A stretch of DNA of 64,000 nt from contig NZ_MOBX01000003.1 in assembly GCF_003732425.1 (NCBI RefSeq), positions 372,001 to 436,000 of the forward strand. The letters are read 5' to 3'. The notes under the pieces are model-generated. The model was not told the origin of the DNA. It searched no databases and was given only the letters and a program-made list of their open reading frames with translations. The position numbers and the translations under genes were made by a program. This document shows positions 8,446-17,230 of this stretch, one piece after another; the stretch's first letter is position 1, and every line of letters starts with the position of its first letter. The DNA comes from Pseudomonas fluorescens (GTDB lineage Bacteria > Pseudomonadota > Gammaproteobacteria > Pseudomonadales > Pseudomonadaceae).

Positions 8446-10365
8446 TCATGATGCGCTCCAGTTCAGGGCAAACAGGGTTTGCCCCGGCAATTCGAAACGC
8501 ACACGCCCGTTTTCGCAGGCGAACGGTATGTCGCGGCTGCGGTTGTCAGCGCCGAAGAAACGCAAGGCGCTTTGATTCAGCGGGCACTTGGCACCGCTCA
8601 GATCAACCCGTTGCAGGCGTGTGCCTTTGTTCACCCCGAGCAGTGCACGCTGCTCGTCGCCGGCCATCGCCAGGACATCCACCTCAAAAGCGTCGTTATC
8701 CAGTTGCAGCACTTGCGGCAGCCAATGCCGGGCGATGAACTGCTGGGCAAGGCCCACCGGTTTCAGCTCGAAGCGACCATCGTCATGTATGCGCACCATG
8801 CCCTTGCCGTAGGGCGGTTCATCGGCTGCCTGAAACCAGTTGAGCATGCTCAGCAGCCCATCCTGAGAGGCGTTGATCACCACCGAGGCCCACCACAGCG
8901 CGGTGTAATGGGTTTCCTGATCGTAGGGGCTCAGGGCTGAGCCACTGGACAGATTGGTCTGATCCAGCAGCAACGCTTTGCGTGGCTGACCTTTAGCGTC
9001 CAGCCCCACCAGGTCTGCTGCACGGCGCACGCTGTCGCGGTAGACACGGGTCGCCAGCAAGTCGCGAATCATCCATTCATGCCAGGCCAATGCATCGACT
9101 TGATCGGCGGATTCACTGAGTAGACGCCGCGCCCAATCGATGCCGCGCTTGTCCGCTGCGTTTTCGGTGAACGGCCCGTTGACCAGCCGCGAGCTGGCCG
9201 GCATTGCGATGCGCACGCCTGCCTTGGCGTTGGCTGGGTCGCTGCGCACCTGCCGCGCCATGCTGCTGAAGATCGCAAGGTATTGTTCGTAGCTTGAATA
9301 GTTGAGATTAGGTTCGTCGGCGAAACCGATGTAATGCGTGCCTTTGCCACCCAGGGCGCGGGTGCCGGCGAGCCAGGCGTCGAGGCCGCTGTTGCTTTGT
9401 GCATCGGCGCGCAGATCGGCCTGACGCCCGGTACCGGCGAGCAGGGTGATGTCCTGGCGAATGCCGAAGCGATTTTGATAAAGCTGACGGAACGCGTCTT
9501 CGAAATGCGGATTCTTCGCGGTGACGTCAACGAAGCTGTAGTAGCTCGCAGCGGTGGGTTTCAAGGCATCGAGTACGGCGTGACTGGCTGGCGGCGGTAC
9601 GAGGTAAGGCAGTGCGATTCCCAGATCCGGGGTGCGTCCGAGAATTTTGTCGTGCAGGGTCAGGTGCGTCTGCCCCGGTTCTGACTGCAAGGGTTTGAGC
9701 TGCTGCGGATTCTGCGCAAACAGATTGGCCGTGCCATCGAGCCAGAATGCTGCTTTGCCCCTGCCTTGCAGACGCAGGCGCCAGACCTGCGGTTGTTCGC
9801 TGACGGGCAGCGCGACCTGATCGAACTGCCAATAGGCACGATAGGGTTTCAGTGCCAGCGTCAGCATTTGCTCATCGCCGACCCGCTGTGCCTGCAAACC
9901 GCTGACGCCGCCATGGAACTTGCCGGCCAGCACCGCGTGTTCGCCGGGTGCGACTCTGAAATACAGCTCAGTGCCGTTACGGACTTCCGCGCTGAAATGC
10001 ACCTTGGCCGGGGCAAACAGTGCCACGGTTTTTTCGTCATGTTCGATCCGGTAACCGCGGAAACTGTAGCCGGGAATCTCCAGTTGATAACTTGCAGCGC
10101 CAGGTGCCAGCGGCCAGCTCTGGCTACCACGGGTTTCATTGGCCTTGATCAGCCGTTCGCCCTGCAGCTTGCCCTGACCGTCGAGCAGGTACAGATGCTC
10201 TTCGTTAGCCTCTGCCTGCCACGCCGGCACCCAGCTGACGGTCACGGTGTCCGCGCGATCGGCCTGCAGATACAAACTGCCGTCGCGGATATCGCCCCAG
10301 CGCATCGACGCCGCGTAGGCGTCCAGCGACAGGCCGAGACCGAGCAGCAGCGCCAGGCGTTTCAT
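8446..10365 (-). CDS. Secreted glycoside-hydrolase-like protein (TIM-barrel, clan A type)
   Basis: About 639 aa with a signal peptide (MKRLALLLGLGLSLDAYA, cleavage near residue 18). Residues about 20-240 look beta-rich, perhaps a carbohydrate-binding region; about 250-560 look like a clan-A TIM barrel with YIGFADEPNLNYSS, where E351 sits as the acid/base of a (N/D)EPN motif. At the second catalytic strand the protein reads LLLDQTN (D468, Q469) instead of an obvious glutamate. The C-terminal about 80 residues form a beta domain. Comparable to PslG-type hydrolases that trim a secreted polymer or relieve jams at export. ATG 10365 overlaps the flippase stop by 4 bp; longer in-frame reading runs antisense to no known protein and overlaps the flippase in another frame. 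Confidence 0.7.
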   Translation of the reverse strand: MKRLALLLGLGLSLDAYAASMRWGDIRDGSLYLQADRADTVTVSWVPAWQAEANEEHLYLLDGQGKLQGERLIKANETRGSQSWPLAPGAASYQLEIPGYSFRGYRIEHDEKTVALFAPAKVHFSAEVRNGTELYFRVAPGEHAVLAGKFHGGVSGLQAQRVGDEQMLTLALKPYRAYWQFDQVALPVSEQPQVWRLRLQGRGKAAFWLDGTANLFAQNPQQLKPLQSEPGQTHLTLHDKILGRTPDLGIALPYLVPPPASHAVLDALKPTAASYYSFVDVTAKNPHFEDAFRQLYQNRFGIRQDITLLAGTGRQADLRADAQSNSGLDAWLAGTRALGGKGTHYIGFADEPNLNYSSYEQYLAIFSSMARQVRSDPANAKAGVRIAMPASSRLVNGPFTENAADKRGIDWARRLLSESADQVDALAWHEWMIRDLLATRVYRDSVRRAADLVGLDAKGQPRKALLLDQTNLSSGSALSPYDQETHYTALWWASVVINASQDGLLSMLNWFQAADEPPYGKGMVRIHDDGRFELKPVGLAQQFIARHWLPQVLQLDNDAFEVDVLAMAGDEQRALLGVNKGTRLQRVDLSGAKCPLNQSALRFFGADNRSRDIPFACENGRVRFELPGQTLFALNWSAS

Positions 10366-11669
10366 GCTGCCTTCCGACGTTGCAGCATCAACCACATCGG
10401 GCTGATGTCGCTGGGCAGGATGATCAAGGTTTGCCAGAACGGCACGTGGCTCAAGCGGCAATAAAGCACCAGCATCGCCACCGTCACCGCCAGATAGGCG
10501 ATTGATGAAGCCGCCGCTGCACCGACAATGCCGAAGGCAGGAATCAACAGCAAATTCAGCGCCAGGTTGAGCAGAGCGCCGATGCCCATCAGCAACGACA
10601 CCGTGCCGGGGCGATCCTTGCCAATCAGATCCAGGCGCAGAATGCTCGCATAGCACAGGCCCAGCAGGCCGGGCAGCAACGCGAGCAGCGCCGGATACGC
10701 CGGTTGATACGCCGCGCCGAACAAGGTGACGATCAACCATTCGCCGATCACTGCCATGGTCAGGCAGGCGCCGAGCATCACCGTGGCGGTCAGGCGCAGC
10801 GCCAGCGGCGTGACCTTGTCCATGCCTTTGTCCTGTTGCAGCAGTCGCTTCATCAGCGGTGTGGTGACCGCTTCCGGAACGATCAGCAACAATTCGGCGG
10901 CGGCGCTGGCCATGGCGTAGTGGCCGAGCGCGGTACTGCCCAGCAGGGCGCCGATAAACAAGTAGTCGGAGCGCAGAATGATCTGTTGAAACAGCAGATC
11001 CGGATGGCTGCGCGCACTGAATCGCAGCAGCTCGTTCTGGCTCGCACGGTCCCATTGCAGTTGCAGCGGCTGTGCGCGTTTGAGCCACATCCAGCCCACC
11101 AGCACCACCAGGCTGATGCCGGCCAGCCAACTGATCAGCGCAGCTTCGAGGGCTGCCTCTTTCCACATCCAGAACAGCGCAATAAACAGCAGCAGCGGCG
11201 CCAGGGATTCGATCAGACGCAGAACATTGAAGGCGACCACGCCGCCCGACGCGTTGTGCAAGGTCAGCAAGCCGCTTTTAAGGACTGTCAACGGCACCGC
11301 CAGCAGCAACAGCCACGCCAGCAGACCCAGTTGCATCGTGACATCGAGTTCGCTGCCAAACTCTCGCGCCAGCGTGACCACCAGCAAGGTCAGCAGTCCG
11401 GCCAGAAGGCAGCCGAACACCAACACCTGCGCGAGCAACAAGCCCATCGGCCGCTGCTTGGCCGCTTGATAACCGACTGCCGAATTCAGCCCGCCACTGG
11501 TGGCGGCGCTGATCAAGTCCGGCAAAGTGCTGAGCAGGGCAAACAAACCGCGTTCACTGGGGCCGAGAATCCGCGCCAGCAACACATTGCGCAGCAGGCG
11601 CAAGGCAATCATTGCCAGTTTGGTGCCCATGCTCAGCGCCAGGTGCTTGAGGTAGCTACCGCGACTCAT
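10362..11669 (-). CDS. Wzx-type polysaccharide flippase (MOP/MATE superfamily)
   Basis: 435 aa, very hydrophobic, with roughly 12-14 predicted membrane segments and the N-terminal SMGTKLAMIALRLLRNVLLA / ILGPSERGLFALLSTLPDL pattern typical of Wzx/RfbX flippases. It should flip lipid-linked repeat units of the exopolysaccharide across the inner membrane for Wzy polymerisation. Overlaps the upstream deacetylase and the downstream glycosidase-like gene by 4 bp each, implying translational coupling. Confidence 0.88.
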   Translation of the reverse strand: MSRGSYLKHLALSMGTKLAMIALRLLRNVLLARILGPSERGLFALLSTLPDLISAATSGGLNSAVGYQAAKQRPMGLLLAQVLVFGCLLAGLLTLLVVTLAREFGSELDVTMQLGLLAWLLLLAVPLTVLKSGLLTLHNASGGVVAFNVLRLIESLAPLLLFIALFWMWKEAALEAALISWLAGISLVVLVGWMWLKRAQPLQLQWDRASQNELLRFSARSHPDLLFQQIILRSDYLFIGALLGSTALGHYAMASAAAELLLIVPEAVTTPLMKRLLQQDKGMDKVTPLALRLTATVMLGACLTMAVIGEWLIVTLFGAAYQPAYPALLALLPGLLGLCYASILRLDLIGKDRPGTVSLLMGIGALLNLALNLLLIPAFGIVGAAAASSIAYLAVTVAMLVLYCRLSHVPFWQTLIILPSDISPMWLMLQRRKAA

Positions 11670-12667
11670 GGCCGTGCCCCTCGAAAGATCCGTAGCGACA
11701 GCAGCTCTGGATTGCGCGCGGTGCGTTGGCTGACACCGAAGCGCGGCAGGTTCAAAGGATCGCCGACGCCGCGATAGAGTCCACTGGCCGTGCCAAGGGC
11801 AAACGGATAGTCGTGATTGGCGACCTGCTCGCGCACCTGTTCATCGTTGTCGCCGTTGGGGTAGCAATACACCGGCAGTGGCCTATTGCAGCCGTTGTGC
11901 AAGGCATCGCGGCTGCGGCTGATCTCTTCGCGCAGACGCACTTCATCGAGTCCGGTGAGGATCGCGTGACTGGCGCCGTGCGGGCCGAAACGCACCAGCC
12001 CGGACGCTTCCATGGCGCGCACCTGATGCCAGTCGAGGGCTTGCGGCAAGGATTCCGGCGGACACTCAGCGGTCAGGCGTTCAAGTGCCTGCGGTTCAAG
12101 ACGCTTCAAGCCTTGAAGGTAATGCAGCAGCGCCAGGCTGCGCCGGTCAACATCGATATCGTCGAGCAGCACCGGCAGCGGATGACCGGTGATACGCAGG
12201 TGCTCGATCAGGTGCATACGAGCTTTTTCGCCATGGCTGCCCCACAGCGTTTCGCCCACGCTTTCCCACCAGAAGCGTTGCCGGCTGCCGATGAAATCCG
12301 TGGAGAGAAAAATGCTCGCCGGCACCTGATGTTTTTGCAACAGCGGATAGGCGTTGACCGCGTTGTCACGCCAGCCGTCGTCGAAAGTCAGCGTCACGCG
12401 GGGGCGCTCGGTGCGCAGGGCGCTGGGCTGCAGCAACTCCATCAGCGGCACGCAATCGAAATGCTTGCGCAACCACACCAGCAGGTGTTCGAAAGCCTGT
12501 GGGCCGACGCACAGTTCATTGCGGTGCGGCAGGCTGGCGGCGCGGTCGTTGGCCAGCACCCGGTGGAGCATCAGAATGACTCCGGCCCCGTGCAACTGGT
12601 TGCGCCCCACTGACGAGTTGAGATAGAGCCAGCCGCTGGTGCGTTTTAGCAGTTGTTTGATCGCCAT
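11666..12667 (-). CDS. Polysaccharide deacetylase (NodB homology, CE4)
   Basis: 333 aa. Shows the NodB-domain motifs: TFDDGWRDN (motif 1, catalytic base Asp and metal Asp), GPHGASH (HxxxH metal ligands, motif 2) and CYPNGDND (motif 3 region). No signal peptide or membrane helix is evident, so action may be cytoplasmic on a lipid-linked intermediate, or the N-terminus may be misjudged. A role in N- or O-deacetylation of amino sugars of the polymer fits its position between two glycosyltransferases and the flippase. It begins 13 nt after the upstream GT2 stop. Confidence 0.88.
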   Translation of the reverse strand: MAIKQLLKRTSGWLYLNSSVGRNQLHGAGVILMLHRVLANDRAASLPHRNELCVGPQAFEHLLVWLRKHFDCVPLMELLQPSALRTERPRVTLTFDDGWRDNAVNAYPLLQKHQVPASIFLSTDFIGSRQRFWWESVGETLWGSHGEKARMHLIEHLRITGHPLPVLLDDIDVDRRSLALLHYLQGLKRLEPQALERLTAECPPESLPQALDWHQVRAMEASGLVRFGPHGASHAILTGLDEVRLREEISRSRDALHNGCNRPLPVYCYPNGDNDEQVREQVANHDYPFALGTASGLYRGVGDPLNLPRFGVSQRTARNPELLSLRIFRGARP

Positions 12668-12680
12668 GGCGTGAGTCCTC

Positions 12681-13817
12681 TCAACGATTCTGGTCAGGAT
12701 TCCACTGTGCGTAGCGTTGCCCGCGCAGGAACTGCCACAGGCCGACGCTCATGCCTGCCAGCGTCACCAGCAGGAACGCCGCGAAGCGGAACGGTTTGGG
12801 CAAACGGTGTTGCGAATCCAGCAGGCCGGCGATGGCAACCACGTAGCCGATCAATTGCGCGATCAGGGTCAGGCGATAGAAACCGTGCTCGTTCCACAGC
12901 CAGAAATTACTCAGCAGCAGCGGCAGCAAGAGAATCGGTGCAAGGCGGCGGATCAGTTTGTGGCTGATCAAGGCAATGGAATACAGGCCGTACTTGAATG
13001 GATTCAGCAGTTCGCTGCGTTGCGCCAGGCTTTGCAGGCCACCGACCGTGACGCGCTGGCGGCGGCGCCATTGCTTGCCCGCTTCGTCGACGCCCTGGTC
13101 GATCACTTGCGCCTGGGGTACGTAGACGATGCGTTTGCGCGCGACCGGCGCGCAGGTACTGATGAAGAAATCGTCGTTGACCTCGGCCGGCACGTTCTGG
13201 AACAGCTCGCGGCGCAAGGCGAGCAGGGCGCCGTCGGCGGAGACCATGCAGCCGGTGCGATTCTCGACCCGGCGCAACCAGCCTTCGTAATGCCGATAGA
13301 GGCTGTCGCCGATGCTCAGGCCGCCACCGGTGACCGGGATCACCATGTGCCCGGCGCAGGCACCGACCTGCGGATCGCTCAACGGCGCGAGCAAGTGGCC
13401 GAGGGTGTCGCGCGACCATTGGTTGTCGGCGTCGGTGAACACCAGAATGTCGCCGCTGCTCACGGCGACGCCGGCATTCAGCGTGGCGGCTTTGCCTTGG
13501 CGCGGCAGGTCGAGAACGGTGATGCGCGGATCGATCACTTTGTGCGCGCAGGCCACGGTGTCATCGCTCGAACCGTCACTGGCGAGAATGATTTGCAGCG
13601 TCGCCGGTTGGTAATCCTGGGCCAGCAGTGTGCGCAACTTGTGCTCGATGTGCCGCGCCTCGTTGTGCGCGGCGATGACGATGCTGACGTTCAGCGGCGG
13701 TGCCGGCGCGTGCCGCCAGGCCGGGAACAGCGGCGCCAGCAAAGTCAGCAGCAGCGGATAGCCAATGTAGGCGTAGGCCGGCAGCAGAAGGCACAGGCAA
13801 AAAATGAATTCAGCCAC
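12681..13817 (-). CDS. Membrane glycosyltransferase family 2
   Basis: 378 aa. N-terminal membrane helix (residues about 3-30), GT-A catalytic domain with VSIVIAAHNEARHI, ASDGSSDDT, DxD motif in FTDADNQW, NDDFF as the acceptor-side acidic motif and QWRRRQR near the QxxRW position, then three or four C-terminal membrane helices. This arrangement is typical of processive-looking or lipid-acceptor GT2 enzymes of exopolysaccharide clusters. Overlaps the upstream GT2 by 8 bp. Sugar specificity cannot be read from sequence. Confidence 0.88.
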   Translation of the reverse strand: MAEFIFCLCLLLPAYAYIGYPLLLTLLAPLFPAWRHAPAPPLNVSIVIAAHNEARHIEHKLRTLLAQDYQPATLQIILASDGSSDDTVACAHKVIDPRITVLDLPRQGKAATLNAGVAVSSGDILVFTDADNQWSRDTLGHLLAPLSDPQVGACAGHMVIPVTGGGLSIGDSLYRHYEGWLRRVENRTGCMVSADGALLALRRELFQNVPAEVNDDFFISTCAPVARKRIVYVPQAQVIDQGVDEAGKQWRRRQRVTVGGLQSLAQRSELLNPFKYGLYSIALISHKLIRRLAPILLLPLLLSNFWLWNEHGFYRLTLIAQLIGYVVAIAGLLDSQHRLPKPFRFAAFLLVTLAGMSVGLWQFLRGQRYAQWNPDQNR

Positions 13818-14778
13818 GGGCGGGCCTCCTGGCGTTCCAATGACACAGACCGAGAATCAATGCCGCGCTGGCCAGGTGCAGGCGCACCCAGTGCAGGCCC
13901 CAGAGTTGCAAGGTCAGGTTGACGTTATGGTGGCGAATGCTTTGCCGCACGCTGAGCAACAGACTCGGCAGCAGGCTCAGCAACAGCAGCATCAGCGCTT
14001 GCTGCGCATAGCCCGCGAGCAACGCAAAGACCGCCAGAGCATCGAGCAACCACACCAGCAATGACAGCAACGGAAAACGCAGCAGACGCAGGCTCATGCC
14101 GTGGGCGCGCAGTAATTGCAGGTGGCTGCCCTGACGCCACAGCTCCTTGCCGATCCATTCGCGCCAGCTCATTTCATAGCCCCAATGCAGGGCGACGCTG
14201 GTATTGACCGACAGCAAGCGAGCGCCGTGCCTGCCCAGACGCAGGGTGTACTCCTTGTCCTCACCGGTGCGCAGGGTTTCGTTGAAAGCGCCGACGTTTT
14301 CGAACCACTGCCTGCGCATCAGCAGGTTCGCACTGGGCAGCCATTGCACGGTGCGAACAGCGCGGCTCGACGGTCGCAAAGAGCGGCGCTGCCACGCGGC
14401 GGCGTACCATGGCGCGGCGGCAGGGGTGTGCAGGTCCAGGCCGAAGACGTCGCCCTGAGCGCTCGCAGCCAGGGCGAACAACGGGTTCAGCCAGTCTTCG
14501 GGCATTTCGATATCGGCATCAATGAACGCCAGCCATTCACCACTGGCAACCGCTGCGCCACGATTGCGCAAGGCGCCGATCAGCAGACCGGGCAGCACCA
14601 GAACCTGTGCGCCGAATGCGCGGGCGATCTGCGGCCCGTCATCTGTGGAACCGTTGTCGACGACGATCAGTTCACAGTCGATGTCGGCGGCGTTCGCGGC
14701 TTTGCGAGCGGCCAGGAGCGTGCGGCCGATGTGCCGTGCCTCGTTGTACATCGGAATGACGATGCTGATCCGGCTCAT
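13810..14778 (-). CDS. Glycosyltransferase family 2
   Basis: About 322 aa. GT-A domain with ISIVIPMYNEARHI, VVDNGSTDDG, DxD in FIDADIEMP and the acidic acceptor motif TGEDKEYTLR; a hydrophobic C-terminal region (about 225-310) with three or four membrane segments. ATG 14778 chosen because it starts directly at the GT2 fold and overlaps the Wzy stop by 4 bp; the longer frame lies over the wzy coding sequence. Adds one residue to the repeat unit. Confidence 0.88.
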   Translation of the reverse strand: MSRISIVIPMYNEARHIGRTLLAARKAANAADIDCELIVVDNGSTDDGPQIARAFGAQVLVLPGLLIGALRNRGAAVASGEWLAFIDADIEMPEDWLNPLFALAASAQGDVFGLDLHTPAAAPWYAAAWQRRSLRPSSRAVRTVQWLPSANLLMRRQWFENVGAFNETLRTGEDKEYTLRLGRHGARLLSVNTSVALHWGYEMSWREWIGKELWRQGSHLQLLRAHGMSLRLLRFPLLSLLVWLLDALAVFALLAGYAQQALMLLLLSLLPSLLLSVRQSIRHHNVNLTLQLWGLHWVRLHLASAALILGLCHWNARRPARG

Positions 14779-16142
14779 GCCCTGGCCTCCGGCAACGGTG
14801 CTTGCTCGGCTTTCAGGCGCAGCACCCAGGTCAGCGCAAGCATGATCCACAGGTATTTCAGGTTCGGCGCGCTGAGAAACATCAGGAACAACGTCAACGA
14901 CAGAAAACTCATTCCAAGATGGGTCATCAGGTCTGCTTGCTGCCACTCGCGCCGTTGCAGCCATGCGCGTCGTGCGCGGATCAGGTTGTAGAAACCCTGC
15001 GCGAGCATGCCGACGAATAGCAGCCCGGCGGGAATCCCCAATTCGCTGAAAATCTCCAGATAAGTGTTATGCGCCCGGCGATACAGGTCGCCGATCTTGC
15101 GGTTGGCCGAGAACGCCTTGGCATAACCGGTGGTTGCGTAGTGCAACGGGAAGGTCCCGGGACCGGAGCCGAGCAGCGGATGCTCGCGGATGATCTGGCT
15201 GCCGACGACAATGTAGGAGGCGCGACGGCCGAGGGATTCATCCTGAGCCTTGGCCCCGGCGCTCAAGATACTCAGCGACTGGATGCGCGCCAGGTAACCG
15301 GCAGGCATCGCATAAATCGCCAATGGCAACACGATGGCGGCGCCGAGCATGGCGAATCCGAAATGCCGGGGACGGATGTGGGTGAGGTGCTGGCGGTAAT
15401 GCCAGATCCCGATCGCCAGACTCAAGGCCAGTACCACCAGGCCTGAGCGCGACTCCGTTTTGGTCATGCCGCCGAGCAGCAAAAGGCAGCAGCCCGCCCA
15501 GAACAAACGCTGCAGCAGATTCGGGCTACGAATCACCAGCAGCAGGCCCAGCGGCACGGCGAAGGCGATCAGCAGAGCAAAGGCATTCGGGTCTTCGAGC
15601 AGGCCGGCGGCGCGGCCCTTGTCTTGGAATCGGCTGGAAAACATCGCCATCGCGCAGGTCGTGCTGACGCTGAGCGTGACCAGCCGGGCGAACAGATCAA
15701 GGTTCAGCTCGCGGCCGATCAACAAGGTGATCACGAACAGAATCAGGCCCACGCTCAGTTCACGCAGATGACTCTGTGACATGCCCATGTTGTCGGTGGC
15801 GAGCAGGCTCAGCAGATACAGCGCCATGAAGCCGATCAGGTAGCGCCACAGATTGCTGCGCAGGCGCTGCGACGGAATCTGATGCAAGGCCAGTTGCAAC
15901 GCCAGGATCAGCGCCAGCGAAGCACCGAGGAATTTGCTCCCGGAAAACGCGCTGTCCTTGAAGAATCCTTCAAACGGCACCAGCGCGGCAATGCCCAGCA
16001 GGCCCCAGGACGGTTTGCGGTACAGCACCGTGAAACCCAGCAGCCCCAACACTGCCCCCGGCGCCAGATACGGATAAGGACTGACCAGCAAAGCCATGCA
16101 GACCAGTGCCAGCAGGCTGACGATCGAGAGCGGGAAAATCAT
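14775..16142 (-). CDS. O-antigen polymerase/ligase family protein (Wzy/WaaL-like)
   Basis: 455 aa with about 11-12 membrane helices. The large periplasmic loop carries the Wzy_C-type signature GSGPGTFPLHYATTGY and RRAHNTYLEIFSELG, including the conserved His in RAHN. Within a Wzx/Wzy cluster it is best read as the polymerase joining flipped repeat units, rather than a lipid A ligase. Overlaps both neighbours by 4 bp. Confidence 0.87.
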   Translation of the reverse strand: MIFPLSIVSLLALVCMALLVSPYPYLAPGAVLGLLGFTVLYRKPSWGLLGIAALVPFEGFFKDSAFSGSKFLGASLALILALQLALHQIPSQRLRSNLWRYLIGFMALYLLSLLATDNMGMSQSHLRELSVGLILFVITLLIGRELNLDLFARLVTLSVSTTCAMAMFSSRFQDKGRAAGLLEDPNAFALLIAFAVPLGLLLVIRSPNLLQRLFWAGCCLLLLGGMTKTESRSGLVVLALSLAIGIWHYRQHLTHIRPRHFGFAMLGAAIVLPLAIYAMPAGYLARIQSLSILSAGAKAQDESLGRRASYIVVGSQIIREHPLLGSGPGTFPLHYATTGYAKAFSANRKIGDLYRRAHNTYLEIFSELGIPAGLLFVGMLAQGFYNLIRARRAWLQRREWQQADLMTHLGMSFLSLTLFLMFLSAPNLKYLWIMLALTWVLRLKAEQAPLPEARA

Positions 16143-17230
16143 GCGCGTGCCTCCCGTGCCGTGTGGATGTACAGCTGCGACCAGCGTTCGGCCAAAGCCT
16201 TGAGGTCGTAGCGTTCCTGTTGTGTGCGTCTGGCGTTCTCACGTAGTTGCGCGGCCAGTTTCGGTTCGGCCAGCAACGTATCGAGCTGACGGGCGAGGGC
16301 GATGGTATCGGTCGGTGCGGCGAGCAGGCCGTTGTGGCGATCCTGCAAGACATCGGGAATGCCACCGACCGCGAACGCCACCACTGGCACACCGGCCTGC
16401 ATCGCTTCGAGCAGAATCATCGGCGTACCCTCGGTGCGCGAGCTGATCACCAGCGCATCGAGTTGCTGCCACCAGCCTTGCATCGCCGTCTGATAGCCCG
16501 GCAAGCGAATCCGCCCTTGTAAACCGGCAGCGTCGATACGCGCCTGCAAGGCCTCACGCTCCGGACCGTCACCGAGCATCACGGCGTCCAGTTGCGGATG
16601 CTGGTGACACAGAGCAATCAGTGCATCGAGAAACAGATCCGGGCCTTTCTCGCTGCTCAACCGACCGACGTAACCGACCAGCCAGCGTTGTCGTTCCAGC
16701 GCCGGCGGCATCGCTGGTGCCGCTGGCAAACCGTTGGGAATCACTTGCAACTTCTCAGCACGGACGCCGGCCTGACGGTGCAGCGCAGCGATGCTTTGCG
16801 CTACGCAGACCACCCGTTTCACCGAGGCCGTACGACACAACTGCAGGCTTAGCCAGGTGTAGAGCTTCTGCTTGCGACTGCGCGGGGTGAAACCGTGCTG
16901 AGTGATCACCAGCGGCAAGCGCAACAGAGTGGCGCCGAACCAGCCGAACACTAGCCCTTTGAAGTTGTGCGTGTTGAGCAACGGGTTGTCACCACGGTGC
17001 TGATGCAAGTGCCACAGCAGTCCGCCGAGCCCGGCACAGCCGCGAGCGTCCACCCCGGCCTCGCGAAAGCGCTCGATCAGCTCTGGTGGGGCGTCGAGGA
17101 ACAGCACCTGATGCTGCCCCGGCGTCGCCAGGCAATGATCCAGCAACATCCGCTCGGCGCCGTAGAAGCCGCCGCTGCTGAGCAAATGAATGATCGGCAG
17201 GGCGACGCACGGGGTGGACGCCGCGTTCAA
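16139..17230 (-). CDS. Glycosyltransferase family 4 (GT-B)
   Basis: 363 aa. N-terminal Rossmann half with LLSSGGFYGAERML (glycine-rich acceptor loop) and C-terminal half with YVGRLSSEKGPDLFLDAL and the E-x7-E motif in EGTPMILLEAMQAG followed by GVPVVAF. These are standard GT4 retaining glycosyltransferase features. The ATG overlaps the stop of the Wzz-like gene by 4 bp. Cytoplasmic face, assembling the lipid-linked repeat unit; donor sugar unknown. Confidence 0.9.
   Translation of the reverse strand: MNAASTPCVALPIIHLLSSGGFYGAERMLLDHCLATPGQHQVLFLDAPPELIERFREAGVDARGCAGLGGLLWHLHQHRGDNPLLNTHNFKGLVFGWFGATLLRLPLVITQHGFTPRSRKQKLYTWLSLQLCRTASVKRVVCVAQSIAALHRQAGVRAEKLQVIPNGLPAAPAMPPALERQRWLVGYVGRLSSEKGPDLFLDALIALCHQHPQLDAVMLGDGPEREALQARIDAAGLQGRIRLPGYQTAMQGWWQQLDALVISSRTEGTPMILLEAMQAGVPVVAFAVGGIPDVLQDRHNGLLAAPTDTIALARQLDTLLAEPKLAAQLRENARRTQQERYDLKALAERWSQLYIHTAREARA

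Noticed and set aside
10366..11166. 267-codon N-terminal extension of the glycosidase-like protein
   Set aside because: It is the flippase gene read in another frame; the signal peptide starts at ATG 10365 and overlaps the flippase stop by 4 bp.
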